Below are positions 10,925 to 21,700 of a stretch of DNA of 29,877 nucleotides, piece after piece. Numbering within the stretch: the first letter of the stretch is position 1; every line of letters begins with the position of its first letter. Below the pieces are notes generated by a model that was given only the letters and a program-made list of their open reading frames with translations, was not told where the DNA came from and made no database searches. The stretch comes from Chromera velia (Eukaryota; Sar; Chromeraceae): contig JAHBMJ010001509.1 in NCBI GenBank assembly GCA_018398765.1, forward strand, positions 1 to 29,877, given 5' to 3'. A program made the position numbers and the translations under genes.

Positions 10925-12000
10925 CTTGACCCTGTTGCAAGTTCTATTGGTGATGGAGAGAAGGACGGAAGGGAGGAAGGAACTTTCTGTTGGTGTCGAG
11001 GCCGACTGAAAAACAAATTCAATCATCTGAAGAAAACCATGCAGTCAGTTCTCTGAGGAAGAGACTCACTGACTGACTGATTGACGGAGTGACGGAGTGA
11101 CCAGCTGAACCAACGCGCGCAAGAGAGGATGGAGAGCAAGGGAATTAAGCAGTTTGATTGTCAATTTAGTGGAGTACGAACGAGAAGACAGCCAGAACGA
11201 GCTACGGACGGAAAAGGAGAAAGACAAACTGATCGACTGAGTGACATACGAAGAGACAGAGAGACGGACAGAAACAGAAAGAAGACACAAAGAAAGCCAG
11301 GGAGAAAAAACAGTGCACCGTCTGCGCCAAAAAAAAAAGGCCTGCGACAACAGAAGAGAAGAAGATTTGCTGGAAAGGGTGTAAAAACACAAAAGTTGCG
11401 CTTGGGGGAAGGCGGAGAGTACAAAGAAAGTACGGAGACGGAACGAGAGAAGCAAGGGAAAAAGGGAATGAAGGAAGAAAGAAAGAAACAAACAAAAGCC
11501 AAGAGGATCCGGCGGAACTTTGGATGATTGGCAACTGGGGGCTGGCCGTCTCTCTGTCTCTCCGTATCCCCATCTCTCTTCACCTCTGTCTCTTTATCTC
11601 TGTATTGCTTCTTTCATGCAAGGCACTTTCCTCTCCTCTTTTTCTACCTCCTATCATTTTCACTTCAATTTGAATGATGATCAAACACCAACATTACACT
11701 GGCATAAGCTTCTGTTCTTCATCACTTTAGACAGATTTCTTGCACTCTTTTTCCTTCTGTATCCGTACATGATTTTCCAGGAGGCGTCCGCACGTCACAA
11801 ACGTAAACGTACATGCCTTTGTCTGTCTCCTTCTTTCTTCTCCGCTATCTGTTTGGGAGAATCCAAAGGAGCATCAGAAAAGTTGACCGCAAAGCTCAGA
11901 TAAACTATTTTTTGCATAAGTATGACAACTTTCCAGACAATTAAAAAAAAAAGAAGAACTAATCTTGAATGTAACTACAAACTAGATCGGCCCAGTCCCT
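10925..12000. other. Intergenic, low-complexity, no gene seen
   Basis: Purine-rich on the plus strand to about 11500 and then pyrimidine-rich to about 11880. Open frames here are made of Arg/Lys/Glu or Ser/Leu/Phe runs that simply reflect this composition. No splice-linked conserved protein sequence was found. Confidence 0.6.
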
Positions 12001-14290
12001 ATGGTCAAACATGATACCCCTGTTAGGAGCTTTTGCTTAACGAGGTAGTTGTGATCATCTGATCAGTGATCATATAATGGAGCTACTTGTAAGTTAGGAA
12101 ACTAGGATTGATGGCCTTAAAAACGAATCTACGATGGATTGCATGTTAAGATTCTCTTTCTTCTCTTTTTGCTTGTCGGTATCCTCTTTTTTGCTTCATT
12201 GCACGCATAGCTACTCCTCTGTAAGAACCGATAGATCTTCTTTAGTTCTCCATCTTGTATCTCTTTCTCATAATATACATGAATGTGAGTGTTGTGTGGG
12301 GGGGGAAAGCTGCAAGAGACCCACCAATGAAACCCACCAACAAACTGACCAACCGACGAATCGGGGCAGCTTCTTCTCCACGATGGTATGGAATATGATG
12401 GCGGGGTTCCATGGCCCCCCTCTGAGAACGTTGAAACAAAATAGAAAAGGTGCTACTGGGTAAGAACGAAGATGGAAGAGGTATTTAGACAGAATAATTA
12501 GAGAAAGGAGGTGAAAAGCGAAAAAACGAACTCTTTTGTCTTCGTCTGTATGACTGCCTGCAGACGCTCCAGAAAAAGAACTCTGAAGCAATTGGTTCGA
12601 GGATGAAGAGATCCATATGGTATGCTTACACTCCAAGAAAAGCTTTGCAGAGCGACGCACACGCAGAGACATACACGCGCGCGGGCATGACGGTACCCAC
12701 GCATGCACAAAAAAAGTTGGAACGGAGTACAAAAGCAAAAACGAAAGAGAGAAGGGAAAGGAGGACAGAGAGCAAGGAAACTGACCCGTATGAGACAATG
12801 TATGATGGGACGCAAGACAGGAAATTGTGTAAATGGAGAAATCAGGAAGGAGACGGACTCCGTTTCCCCCAGGCTCCAGACTTCTCTCGAGGTACTCGTT
12901 TTCTTTTAAAGAGAACCAACCCAAATCTTCTATGTATGAATTTAGGACAGTTACCTGCATTCCCCTTCACGTATACACACAAAGGGAGGAAGGCACAATG
13001 ACTGATGATGATAATGATGTGACTAAACCCGCTAGCCATCGTATCCCAATGGTAAAGGGCAGTCTGTGAGCATTCATGTTATATTGCAAGCTATGAAGGA
13101 AGGGGACACAAAAAAATTCTGGTATCCAATGGTATCAGATAAGGGCGGAGGGGGGGAGGGAGTCACCAGTTCTGGACCATCGGATATGAAGGTTGGACCC
13201 GGCATTTTCCTTGGTATGCCGGCCAGACCGAGGCGTCAGGCCGCGCCGGGGTATCGGATACCCTCTATTTGAGGGGAAGGGGGTCAGCAAACAGTATCCG
13301 ATACTGAATTTTTTTGTGTTCCCGAGTCAAAGCAAGCAAAAGGCAAGGAAAAAGTCCCTGATGAGTTCAACTGGAGCAGACAAACAGAAAATTAACAAGA
13401 TGGATGAAAAGGAAGAAGGAAGTTTATGCCGATCATTTTCTCTTCTTGTATTCTAGCTGATTCACTTTTATTTTGCCCCCGGTCTGACCATCCTCCCCTT
13501 AGCTTCTCTTTCTCTCTGTGCAAAAACAAGCGTTCACAAGCCAGCTCATGGACCATAACAAAGCCGAACTCTTCCCCTCCACTCCGTCCAAAAAAGCATG
13601 CAAATGAGTTCCAGTTCGGAAAACTCCTTTGCCGGTCTCATGTCCTGAATCTGCATTCTGCTGTTGTATGCTGCTTGAGAAAGTGGCTGAAACTGGAAGA
13701 AACAGGGGAGAACGTCTGGTGTCTGCTTGGAAAGGTAGCGAGAAATGAGAAGAGGTAGAGACAATTATTCAGATAAAATTAGGCTGTTTAGCCGACGACT
13801 TTCCTTTCACATCCGGAGGGAAGGGTGTTGATATGTATCTCGGAGAATTAAGACTGCAACCGCATAAAATTCCCCGACAAGAAGGCGTACGCCTTCGCAT
13901 CAACCCCGTGCAGAGAATCCAACCGTTATGGTCTTGTGAAAGTATGTGAAAGGGATCCAGCACCCTGAAGACCTCGAAGAGAGAGCAAAAGGAGATAGAG
14001 GGATGGACTAACCATGGCTATGCATGCCCATAGTTGTCTTCCAATAGACCAAGAAACGACCTCGTCATGCTGGGTGCTTACGCGAAATCCATCCTTCTTC
14101 GTACGGATAAGTGCCCCCTAGTACCTCCCCAACTTTCCAAACCAAATTCCGGTGCTTTCCGGTTTTTTTTTTTTCTCGTTTGTGACATGCGAGCAGCGTC
14201 AGCGTGCAAGGTTCGTCAGTGTGCAGCGTCAGCGCGTATTAGCGTGTAAAGGGGCTCTCGGGTAGAGTGTTTTATAAATACCCCACGCTA
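12001..14290. other. Intergenic, moderate GC, almost free of microsatellites, no gene seen
   Basis: This stretch differs from its surroundings in lacking dinucleotide tracts. It holds three TGATCA sites at 12052-12072, related near-palindromes around GTATCSGATAC at 13131-13304, and a 12-bp direct repeat GCAGCGTCAGCG at 14193 and 14223. It could be an old inserted element, but no transposase, reverse transcriptase or terminal repeats were recognised. Confidence 0.5.
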
Positions 14291-15013
14291 TACTTTCCAT
14301 AGCTTTCCAAAATTTTCTAGAGTCATTTATATTCGTGCATTAACATGCATGCAATATATCATGCATGCATATAGTCAAATTGTCAGTCTGTCTGACTTTG
14401 CAGCTTCTGTCCAGGGAGCATGACAGGAATTTTTCTGAGAGGCGTGGACACCGTGGGGGGGTCTGGGGGGGGGAAAGCTGGGGGATTGGCTAGGGGAGTC
14501 TTTTTTTTAGAAATTAAGAAACATTTGTTTTTAGAGGTTATTTTCCCTAATTTCCCTTTAGAAAACAAGCTTTTTTGTAGATGAATTTACATTTAGCATC
14601 TGCATGCTGCATAAAATTTTTTGACTTATTTCAGGTAATCAGCCAGTCAAAGGCTCTTTTTTAGCTTAATTAGCTTTATAGTGTTAAACCAATTTAACAC
14701 ATCTTATTTAAATTATTATAAATTATAGTTTGAATTGGGTCCATAAGTACAATTAATATTAAGTTCTAACTTATTGAATTGAATTGACTTTAGGCACGTA
14801 GGTCTAGGGCTCCGACCCCGAACACAATGTAATCCTGTAGTTTATAAAAAATTGACCTCCAAAGTTCAGGAATTTAAAGCTCTAAATTCCCTAGTAAATT
14901 CCTTTAGATTTATTTAGATTCCTGTCTAAATTCCTCTAAATTCTTGTCTAAATTCCTGTAGGTCTTAAGTTGCAGGATGTTGCAGGATGATTGATTGATT
15001 GATTGATTGATTG
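14291..15013. repeat. AT-rich island with hairpin and TAAATTCC repeats
   Basis: Base composition drops sharply to AT-rich. A perfect 8-bp inverted repeat GTGTTAAA/TTTAACAC (14681-14688 and 14693-14700) and several TAAATTCC-type units (about 14880-14960) are present, and the island ends in (ATTG)n at about 14990-15013. It resembles the island at 27460-28300 and may be a degenerate mobile element. Confidence 0.5.
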
Positions 15014-15305
15014 CATTCTCTGACCGACAAGAGAGAGAACAGAAGGCCTCTTTTCCTTCGGGGGACAGGCCTCGTTGCTTTAATTGTTCTTCCGGAGAGA
15101 CAGCCGGTGGACGGTCTTCGAGGAATGAAGGAGAGCAACACATTATTATGCTCTGCAATGGGAGAGAGAATGGGCGTGTAGCGATTCGTGAGACATTCAT
15201 CTGATTCAGCAGGTGCATTTTTTGTTGAGAATGCTGTGAGGATGTTACAGTACGGAACCGGTGTGGGAGCGGACGGAAGGGACGGTCTTCGGTTCCTTGG
15301 GGGGG

Positions 15306-15313
15306 NNNNNNNN
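15306..15313. other. Assembly gap of 8 N inside a poly-G run
   Basis: The eight N are flanked by G runs on both sides (15299-15305 and 15314-15327). The true length is unknown, so reading frame cannot be carried across this point. Confidence 0.99.
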
Positions 15314-15327
15314 GGGGGGGGGGGGGG

Positions 15328-15587
15328 AAGGCAGGATCCACGTGTGCATCCACGTCGCGCAGCCAGGCGACAAGAGACTCAGAGGCGTCAACCTCCGACA
15401 ACGACGATTGTCTCTCAACCTGCCGCCAAAACGAATCCTTCTTCTCCTCCTTCTTGGCCATATGCTGGGTGGGAGGCTCGGGAGGGACGGCTTTTTTGTC
15501 TTTGGCGTTTCCGCTCACAGAAGCACCAGAAGAGGGGGGAGGCTCCGCAACTCCTGCACTCTCAGAGGAGGAGCTCTCTGAGCGCCA
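15328..15587 (-). pseudogene. In-frame continuation of the 55-aa repeat gene beyond a TAG
   Basis: Read on the minus strand, the codons just after the TAG at 15590-15588 stay open and encode another repeat-like unit (WRSESSSSESAGVAEPPP, then KKEEKKDSFWRQVERQSSLS), followed by a non-repeat ending VAWLRDVDAHVDPAF before the poly-C/N gap. The sequence is either a coding remnant downstream of a nonsense mutation, or real coding sequence if the TAG is an error, is spliced out or is read through. Confidence 0.5.
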
Positions 15588-16135
15588 CTACCCAAAAATC
15601 CCCTTCTTCTCCCCCTTCTTGGTCATTTGCTGGGTGGGAGGCTCGGGATGGACGGCTTTTTTGTCTTCGGCTTTTGCACTCACAGGAGCAGCAGAAGAGG
15701 GGGGAGGCTCCGCAACTCCTGCAGCATCAGAGGAGGAGCTCTTTGAGCGCCCCCACCCAAAAATCCCTTTCTTCTCCTCCTTCTTTGTCTTTTTCTGGGT
15801 GGGAGGCTCGGCATGGACGGCTTTTGTGTCTTCGGCGTTTCCGCTCACAGAAGCACCAGAAGAGGGGGGAGGCTCCGCAACTCCTGCAGCATCAGAGGAG
15901 GAGCTCTTTGAGCGCCCCCACCCAAAAATCCCCTTCTTCTCCCCCTTCTTGGTCATTTGCTGGGTGGGAGGCTCGGGAGGGACAGCTTTTTTGTCTTCGG
16001 CTTTTCCACTCACGGAAGCAGCAGAGGGGGGGAGAGGCTCCGGAACTCCTGCAGCATCAGAGGAGGAGCTCTTTGGGCGCCACCGCCCAAAAATCCCCTT
16101 CTTCTCCCCCTGCTTGGTCATTTGCACACTGTCTG
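15429..16135 (-). repeat. 165-bp tandem repeat array (55 codons), ~4.3 copies
   Basis: The plus-strand anchor AAAAATCCC recurs at 15594, 15759, 15924 and 16089, exactly 165 bp apart, and a decayed copy lies at about 15429. On the minus strand each unit reads KKGIFG-W/R, a Ser-rich stretch, AAGV.EP, a Gly/Ser-Val-Ser segment, AED.KAV..EPPTQ and a Lys/Glu-rich end. The exact multiple of three keeps the frame. Confidence 0.95.
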
Positions 16136-17941
16136 TTTGCACGCCGACGGTCTCATGGGGGGGTCTGTGGATCGGCGTATCTCTGCGGCCGTTTTCGTGT
16201 TCAGAGGCAGTTGAGCTCCGGGAATCAGTACCGCGGTGGGGAGGACCCGAGGTCTGCGCGGGGGGGGAGACGGGGGGAACAGGAAGGGAAAAGAGAGGAT
16301 CGAGGCAAAGAAGATTCGCTTGACTTGTTTCGTGAAGCTGGACGATTGGAACAGTTCATTCGAGGGAACGAAAATACTGACGATATTTGATTCTTTCTTG
16401 TCAACTGCGTGGGCGGGTGTCTGACCTGATTGCGACTGCCATGGCGGCTTTCTCTCTCGGTTTGGTCGCTCCTCTCTCTGAGGCCGGCCTGAGAGAGAGA
16501 ACGGATCGATAGAGAGGGGGGATAAGACGCATAACGCCGCGGTCTGTGTGTCCGCAGAGATACTCGTGATAAGAGAACGGTCAAGCGCACAAAAAGGAAA
16601 GAGAGGGAGAGAGCGAACCAGTCTGAGATTGGGCGCGTTCGAAAAGGCAGGGGAACCAATAAAGAAACAAGAACACATTGCCTTCACCTTTGCCAGTACG
16701 TCTGTACATGTCTGACCTGATTGGCATTGCCTCTCTCGTCTGTGTGGCCGGAGCGAGCATCAGCAGTTTCCTGCTGGTGAGCCGATGGCCTTCCTCTCTC
16801 GTCTCCTTCCCCTCCTGCTCGTTCTTCCTGAACGTCCTCTTCTGCTTCTCCTTCTGCCTGCCCTTCTTGACGGGGGGAAGAAGGAGCAGACGCCACAGAC
16901 GCCTGACTGGAAGGCTCTGACTGAACCTGCACACATGAAGACAAGAGGGTATAGGCAGAGGAAGGGACACACATACGCAGGTAAGCTTTTCCACAGATGT
17001 CAACAGGACAGTCCCCATTCATGTCGGAAGAACGATGCAGTGAGAGACACAGCTAGAGAAAATGACTGCCAATTACATAAACGGAGAGGAAAACAGACAA
17101 GCTGTTTGGAGGACAGGACAGAACAGGAATTCAATTCGAGTCGCAGCTAGTCAGAAAAATGCTTAAACCTCTGCATAGTTTGACTCAGCGTGCCATCACA
17201 CCACGCACGCAACCACATACAGTTTCTCATCCGATGCTCCTTTCCTGCAGATCCTCTCCCTCCCTCCCTCCCACCCAATGACGGACATGCAACTGACCTG
17301 ACCCCGCAAATACCGTTTCTCACTCATCGTCGGACATAAGTCCGGTTCTGCGGACGCGATATTCCTACAAATTGAGTCTCCCTTCCTGGCAAACTTCAAG
17401 ACCATCTCCCGCCATGAACGGGACCACGCAGCAGCCTCTGCTTTTCTTCTCTCTTCCACCTCAAGTCTCTCCCCGTCACTCAGCACTGTCCGTCCAGCAC
17501 GCTGCCTGTGCTTTAGGATCCAGGCTGAGTGAGTTACTGCACGGAGACTCTCGGCCACCATACAGGAGACATGCCCTATGTTAGGGGGCAGTCTCTCACT
17601 TCTTTCAAACACTTCCATTAAGAGCTCCCAGCTCTTCTCGAGGCAAAGACACGCACAGTCGAGCTCCTGCTCCAGATTGGCGTCAGAGAGGAATGCGTCC
17701 GGCGAGAAGTCCCCAGGGTTTCGTCGGGGCTTCCTCCCGCTATCGTGCACACGCATTGCCGCAAAAACCTGATCAATAATTTTGGTCCCAGCTCCGGGGG
17801 CACAGGGAGGATGCCAATGCCCCGAGCCTTTTTATCCCAAGCACGGGGGTTCTGTCTGTCGCCCTGCCCACCTCGAGCAGGAGCTGGTGCGTCTTGTGAC
17901 TGCTGATCCTCTTGAGACGGCCTGAAGAGAAAACTGAACAT
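15588..17941 (-). CDS. Unknown protein with C-terminal 55-aa tandem repeats, 5 exons
   Basis: Minus-strand exons 17941-17872, 17791-17298, 16926-16717, 16488-16426 and 16253-15588 give 500 residues from ATG to TAG. Phases match at all four junctions; the last three introns start in phase 0 and have GTCAG donors. I do not recognise the family. Residues 24-188 look helical and charged (ELDCACLCLEKSWELLMEVF, RKAEAAAWSRSWREMVLKFA). The middle is acidic and Gln/Glu-rich. From residue ~325 there are 55-aa repeats with core KKGIFGWGRSKSSSSDAAG and EPPTQ. The start ATG is followed by MFSFLFRPSQ. The gene is divergent from the sigma-like gene 823 bp away. Alternative: the gene continues past the TAG. 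Confidence 0.7.
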
Positions 17942-18763
17942 GTTCTTCAGAGGACAGGGAATTAAGGCGAGGCCGCGAGGAAATCAAAATTGTGTGACCT
18001 TGAAAACCGTATATCGACGATTGAATGTAAAGCTCAATTCATATCAATCCGAGCAATAGCGGCGAGTATCAATTGATAAACGCGCCCTTTTCGGAACCAA
18101 TTGCGGGGTCGCTGTGCGTTTATTCAGCCTCAGTTTCAGCCGACCGTCGGAGCACTCGTGCAAGAAGATTCTTGCAAGTTTCTTCGATCGACACAGACCT
18201 TGACAGACGTTTCTGCTATGCATGTTTCTGCATGCCTCTGATATGCCTCTGTCAGACAATTAATACCCTCAATCATCAGTCTGTCAATCTCTGGCATGCA
18301 GAATCATGCAGGTGCAGGGACAATGGGACATGCAGGGACCCCATGCAGAGGGACCCCGGCATGCATCCACAGAGACATAATATTTTATTCATAGCATAAA
18401 TTGGGCCCTTGGGCCCCGGCAATCATACGGGCAATGCAATTTCCGACGGGCGCCCCCCCCAAAAAAAAACTCTCGCGAGTCTCTGACAGCGCTCTAGTGA
18501 TGTGTGGATGATGCACGGTGACGGTCACTTATACACAGATGGGGACAGATGTTGCAGCATTACGAGGAGGTTGGTATTCGCCTGTTCACGCACCCGGACA
18601 GATGTACGGAGCGTAGAGTTTTGGAGTTGGTTTTGGGTCTGCTGCGTCGTGCTCAATGGCGGCGCATTCTTATTTTTGTGGTTTGCCTTTTCCTTGTGAT
18701 CTCTCTTGAACGGTTCGACTGATTAATCCGTCAAGGAGAGGGCAAAGGAGGAGCGCGGTCGAA
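17942..18763. promoter_or_regulatory. Divergent intergenic region, probable bidirectional promoter
   Basis: The two flanking genes start 823 bp apart in opposite directions. The region contains a perfect 12-bp palindrome TATCAATTGATA (18067-18078), a GGGCCCTTGGGCCC inverted repeat near 18402-18415, a TCTCGCGAGT motif near 18471, and a C8A9 run near 18453. No TATA box at an obvious position was found. The promoter role follows from gene arrangement only. Confidence 0.5.
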
Positions 18764-21700
18764 ATGATGAAGGGTCTTCTCTGTCTCTTCCTTCGCTCCT
18801 TTCCGGCAGCATTTCCGGGGCGTCGCCAGCCTGATGCAGAGTCAGTCAACACAAACACCAACGACCCTCAGGTGTTGTCTCTCAAGCCCGCCTCCCTGTG
18901 TGACCCGTTGATTGAGCGAAAACAGTACCAACAGCAACCAGGCAACCCTTCTATCTATAGCAAAAGGCTAATGACAGATGAGGCTTCGAGGATTTGGGGC
19001 GTGTCCGCCCTGGAGGAAAATGTTCTTCCGTTGAACCCATACGACGTTTCTCTGTCCTCACGAAAGAGGAAACCGGGATTGAAGAAGAGACTAAAGTTCA
19101 AGAAGCGGAGACCGAAACGATTCAAAGGCCTGCCCTTCTCCTGGGATGAGGCTGTCGTGATGGTGTGCAAAAGAAGAGTCAGGTCGGGTCTGTCCATTTT
19201 GCCGGCTGAGTGGATTCAGAGGGCTCGAGACGAACTTTTGGGGTTTATGAAGGGGTCAGCGTGCGCCTCCAGCTCTTCGTCCTCGTTTGTTGAGGCGGAG
19301 ATGCTGGAGATTGCAGCTGCGTGTGACTCCGTGATGGACGTTCCTTGGGCTTCTGCGCGTCTGTTGCAATCGTGGGGAGAAGACACGCACAGAACCCTGC
19401 TGGAGGAGTTGCTGTCTGACGCGACGGCAGCGGACGAGGGCTTCCTGTCCATGGGCGGAGACAGGGACGCACCGGGGGTGGCGTTGCCTGTCCGTCTGAT
19501 GGCAGCGCTTGATTATTGCATGGTGGGGGACAGGGTGAAGTACAGGGGCCAGTATGCCTGGGAACTGCTGGAGAGCGTCGATTTTTCTTGGGAGAAAAGG
19601 AAACCGAAATACTCCGGCGGACCCAAAAACTTAAAGATGGATGACCGGTGAGTCATTGAGTCAGTCAGTTGGTATGAATACACTCACTCACTTGATTCCT
19701 CCAAGTGAGCATGCAAGTCCTTTTCTCTTCCCATTCTACGTCGCCGCGTCCCCGTCTCCCTTTGTTTTCTCATACGTGTGTGTGTGGATTGGACCCGCCT
19801 CAACAGTCAGTCCTCAAATAGGGATCCATCCATCCGTCCATCCATCGATTCATCATGCGATTTCCTTCCTCCTTAATTCGGCTGTCTGTGTGAAGACTCA
19901 AGAGAGGAACTTGCTTTGATCGATCGATCGGTCGAACAGATTTTCTGTGCTTGTCCCCCGAGAACCCTCTCCTCCCCCCCCGGCTTTCTTTTCTTTTCTG
20001 TGCCTCCCTCCCTCCCTTCCCCTCCGTGCACGGTTTGCTGCCTGCTGCAGGGATTTAAACTTGCTGGACATCAGCGAGCCGTGGGCTCTGGTCCTCTCGG
20101 ACTCGGAGAGTGTCTCCGTCTCCGACGCTCCGAGCCGGGGGGGGGGAAGGGGGGGACTCGATTTTTCATTTTTTCCCCAGCGATCGACGGGGATAAGAAA
20201 AAAGGGGGCGGGTAAATACAGAGAGGGACGGGCAGGTGGAGGGAATCTGTTTCCTTCCTCTTCGTTTCTTGATTTCTCTGTGCCTTGGAGCGAATCCATT
20301 TTCGCCGAAGGCCTTGAATCGGGCTTGGGTGCAGGTGGCGTCCCTGCGTTTTTGCTGTTTGAGGAGGAGACAGACGATGCGGGAGCAGTGACTGCATCCG
20401 GGCCATTTTTTATTGAGGAGATGTGGGGGGAGGTGGGTGAAGCTCACCCGGAAGAAATCTTTAGAGTGGCGCCGCCCCATGGAACTACCCTTTTGCGAGA
20501 CCGATTTGGAAAGGGGAGTAAGTACTTTTCATCCCCCGACGGAAAGCCCGGTCGGCCCATCCAACCCCCGGCAGTGCGGGTGCCTGCCGCTCTCTCTCTC
20601 TCCTACCCCTCTCTGAACACAACCACAGAAGAGATTCGGCCAAGCATGTCGGCAGGTCTCGGTCGAGAAGACCAAATTTATTTATTGCAACAGAAAAATC
20701 CAAACCCCATGCCGCCAACAAGAGCGGAGGAGGCAAAACAAGAAAAAGGCTCAGGAGGTCAACTAAGCCTACAGGTAGCTTTCCCTGAACTCTTCGAATC
20801 CAAATTTGACCCCCCCGCAACCCAAACCCCAAACCGAGCTGAAGCAAAAGCAACAGCGGAAAAGATTGATCTCCCCCCAGCACCCGCAAAATCTCTTCCG
20901 GTAATTCCGGAAGGTTCCGTCCTTGACCGCCTGCAGGAGGATGCAAGGCCGGCAGCTCGGAACGTGAGTGTTGCAGTAGAAAGCGAGGCTTTAGCACGGA
21001 ATGCGGAGGTGGGGGCGGAAGCTGGGGCTTCGGTTGAGAATGAGGAGGGGCGAAGTGATGAAATTGAAGAGAAAGACTTGGACCTTGCGGGGGGAGACAG
21101 GGAAAGCGAAGAGGCAGAGAGAGAAAGGGAAAGAGAAAGAGTGCAGTCGGAAGTCCGTGAACGGAAGCGCCGCTTCAGAGAGAGACACCAGTTGGTATCT
21201 TCCTCTTCCTTCTCCGCGACACACTCTGAAGCTCCCCGTTCTTACCGCTACCCCCCCTCTCTTCCTCCTCGACTTCCCTTCAGCGTGAGGGAACTGCCCT
21301 CTCCCCTTGGCTCATCAGTACTTAGATTAGATGAGGGGCCTCGGCATTGCAGTTTCTGTCACCCTCCCGTAACGTCTGTCTCTCCCTCATCACCTTCAGT
21401 TCAACCGTCTTCCTCTTCTTTCTCCTCCATCCAGGAGACCAACCTCAGCCTGGCGCCCTCTCTGACCCCTTCAGACTGGTGGTCTCGTGTCTCCCCCCCC
21501 CCTGTTGATGAAAGAGAGGCCCCCTTTCCCCGTGCAGATTCTTTCAGGAGTGGGGGGAAAAGGAAAAACAAAAGACGAACCCAGTCATCCAGGAAGGAGC
21601 GAAGCAAAAAAGGTGACTCAAGGAAGAGCGCTGCGGAGGCGCAAGAGCGCAACCGCAAAAGCGAAGGGAATGCCGTCCCACTACCGGCAGCAGCAGCAGC

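Noticed and set aside
11129-11527. Plus-strand 132-codon Arg/Lys/Glu-rich frame
   Set aside because: Composition follows the purine-rich DNA; there are no splice partners, no motif, and antisense frames of equal length exist.
12268-12960. Minus-strand 230-codon frame
   Set aside because: No recognisable domain, and its composition looks like chance translation. It could not be linked to other exons.
15188-16390. Long plus-strand open frames over the 165-bp repeat array
   Set aside because: The repeat is open on both strands. Only the minus strand links in phase to upstream exons with good splice sites and a start codon.
17618-17871. Unspliced continuation of the MFSFLFRPSQ frame
   Set aside because: The other frame from 17791 onward has clear protein character, and a 80-bp GT-AG intron (17871-17792) joins the two in phase.
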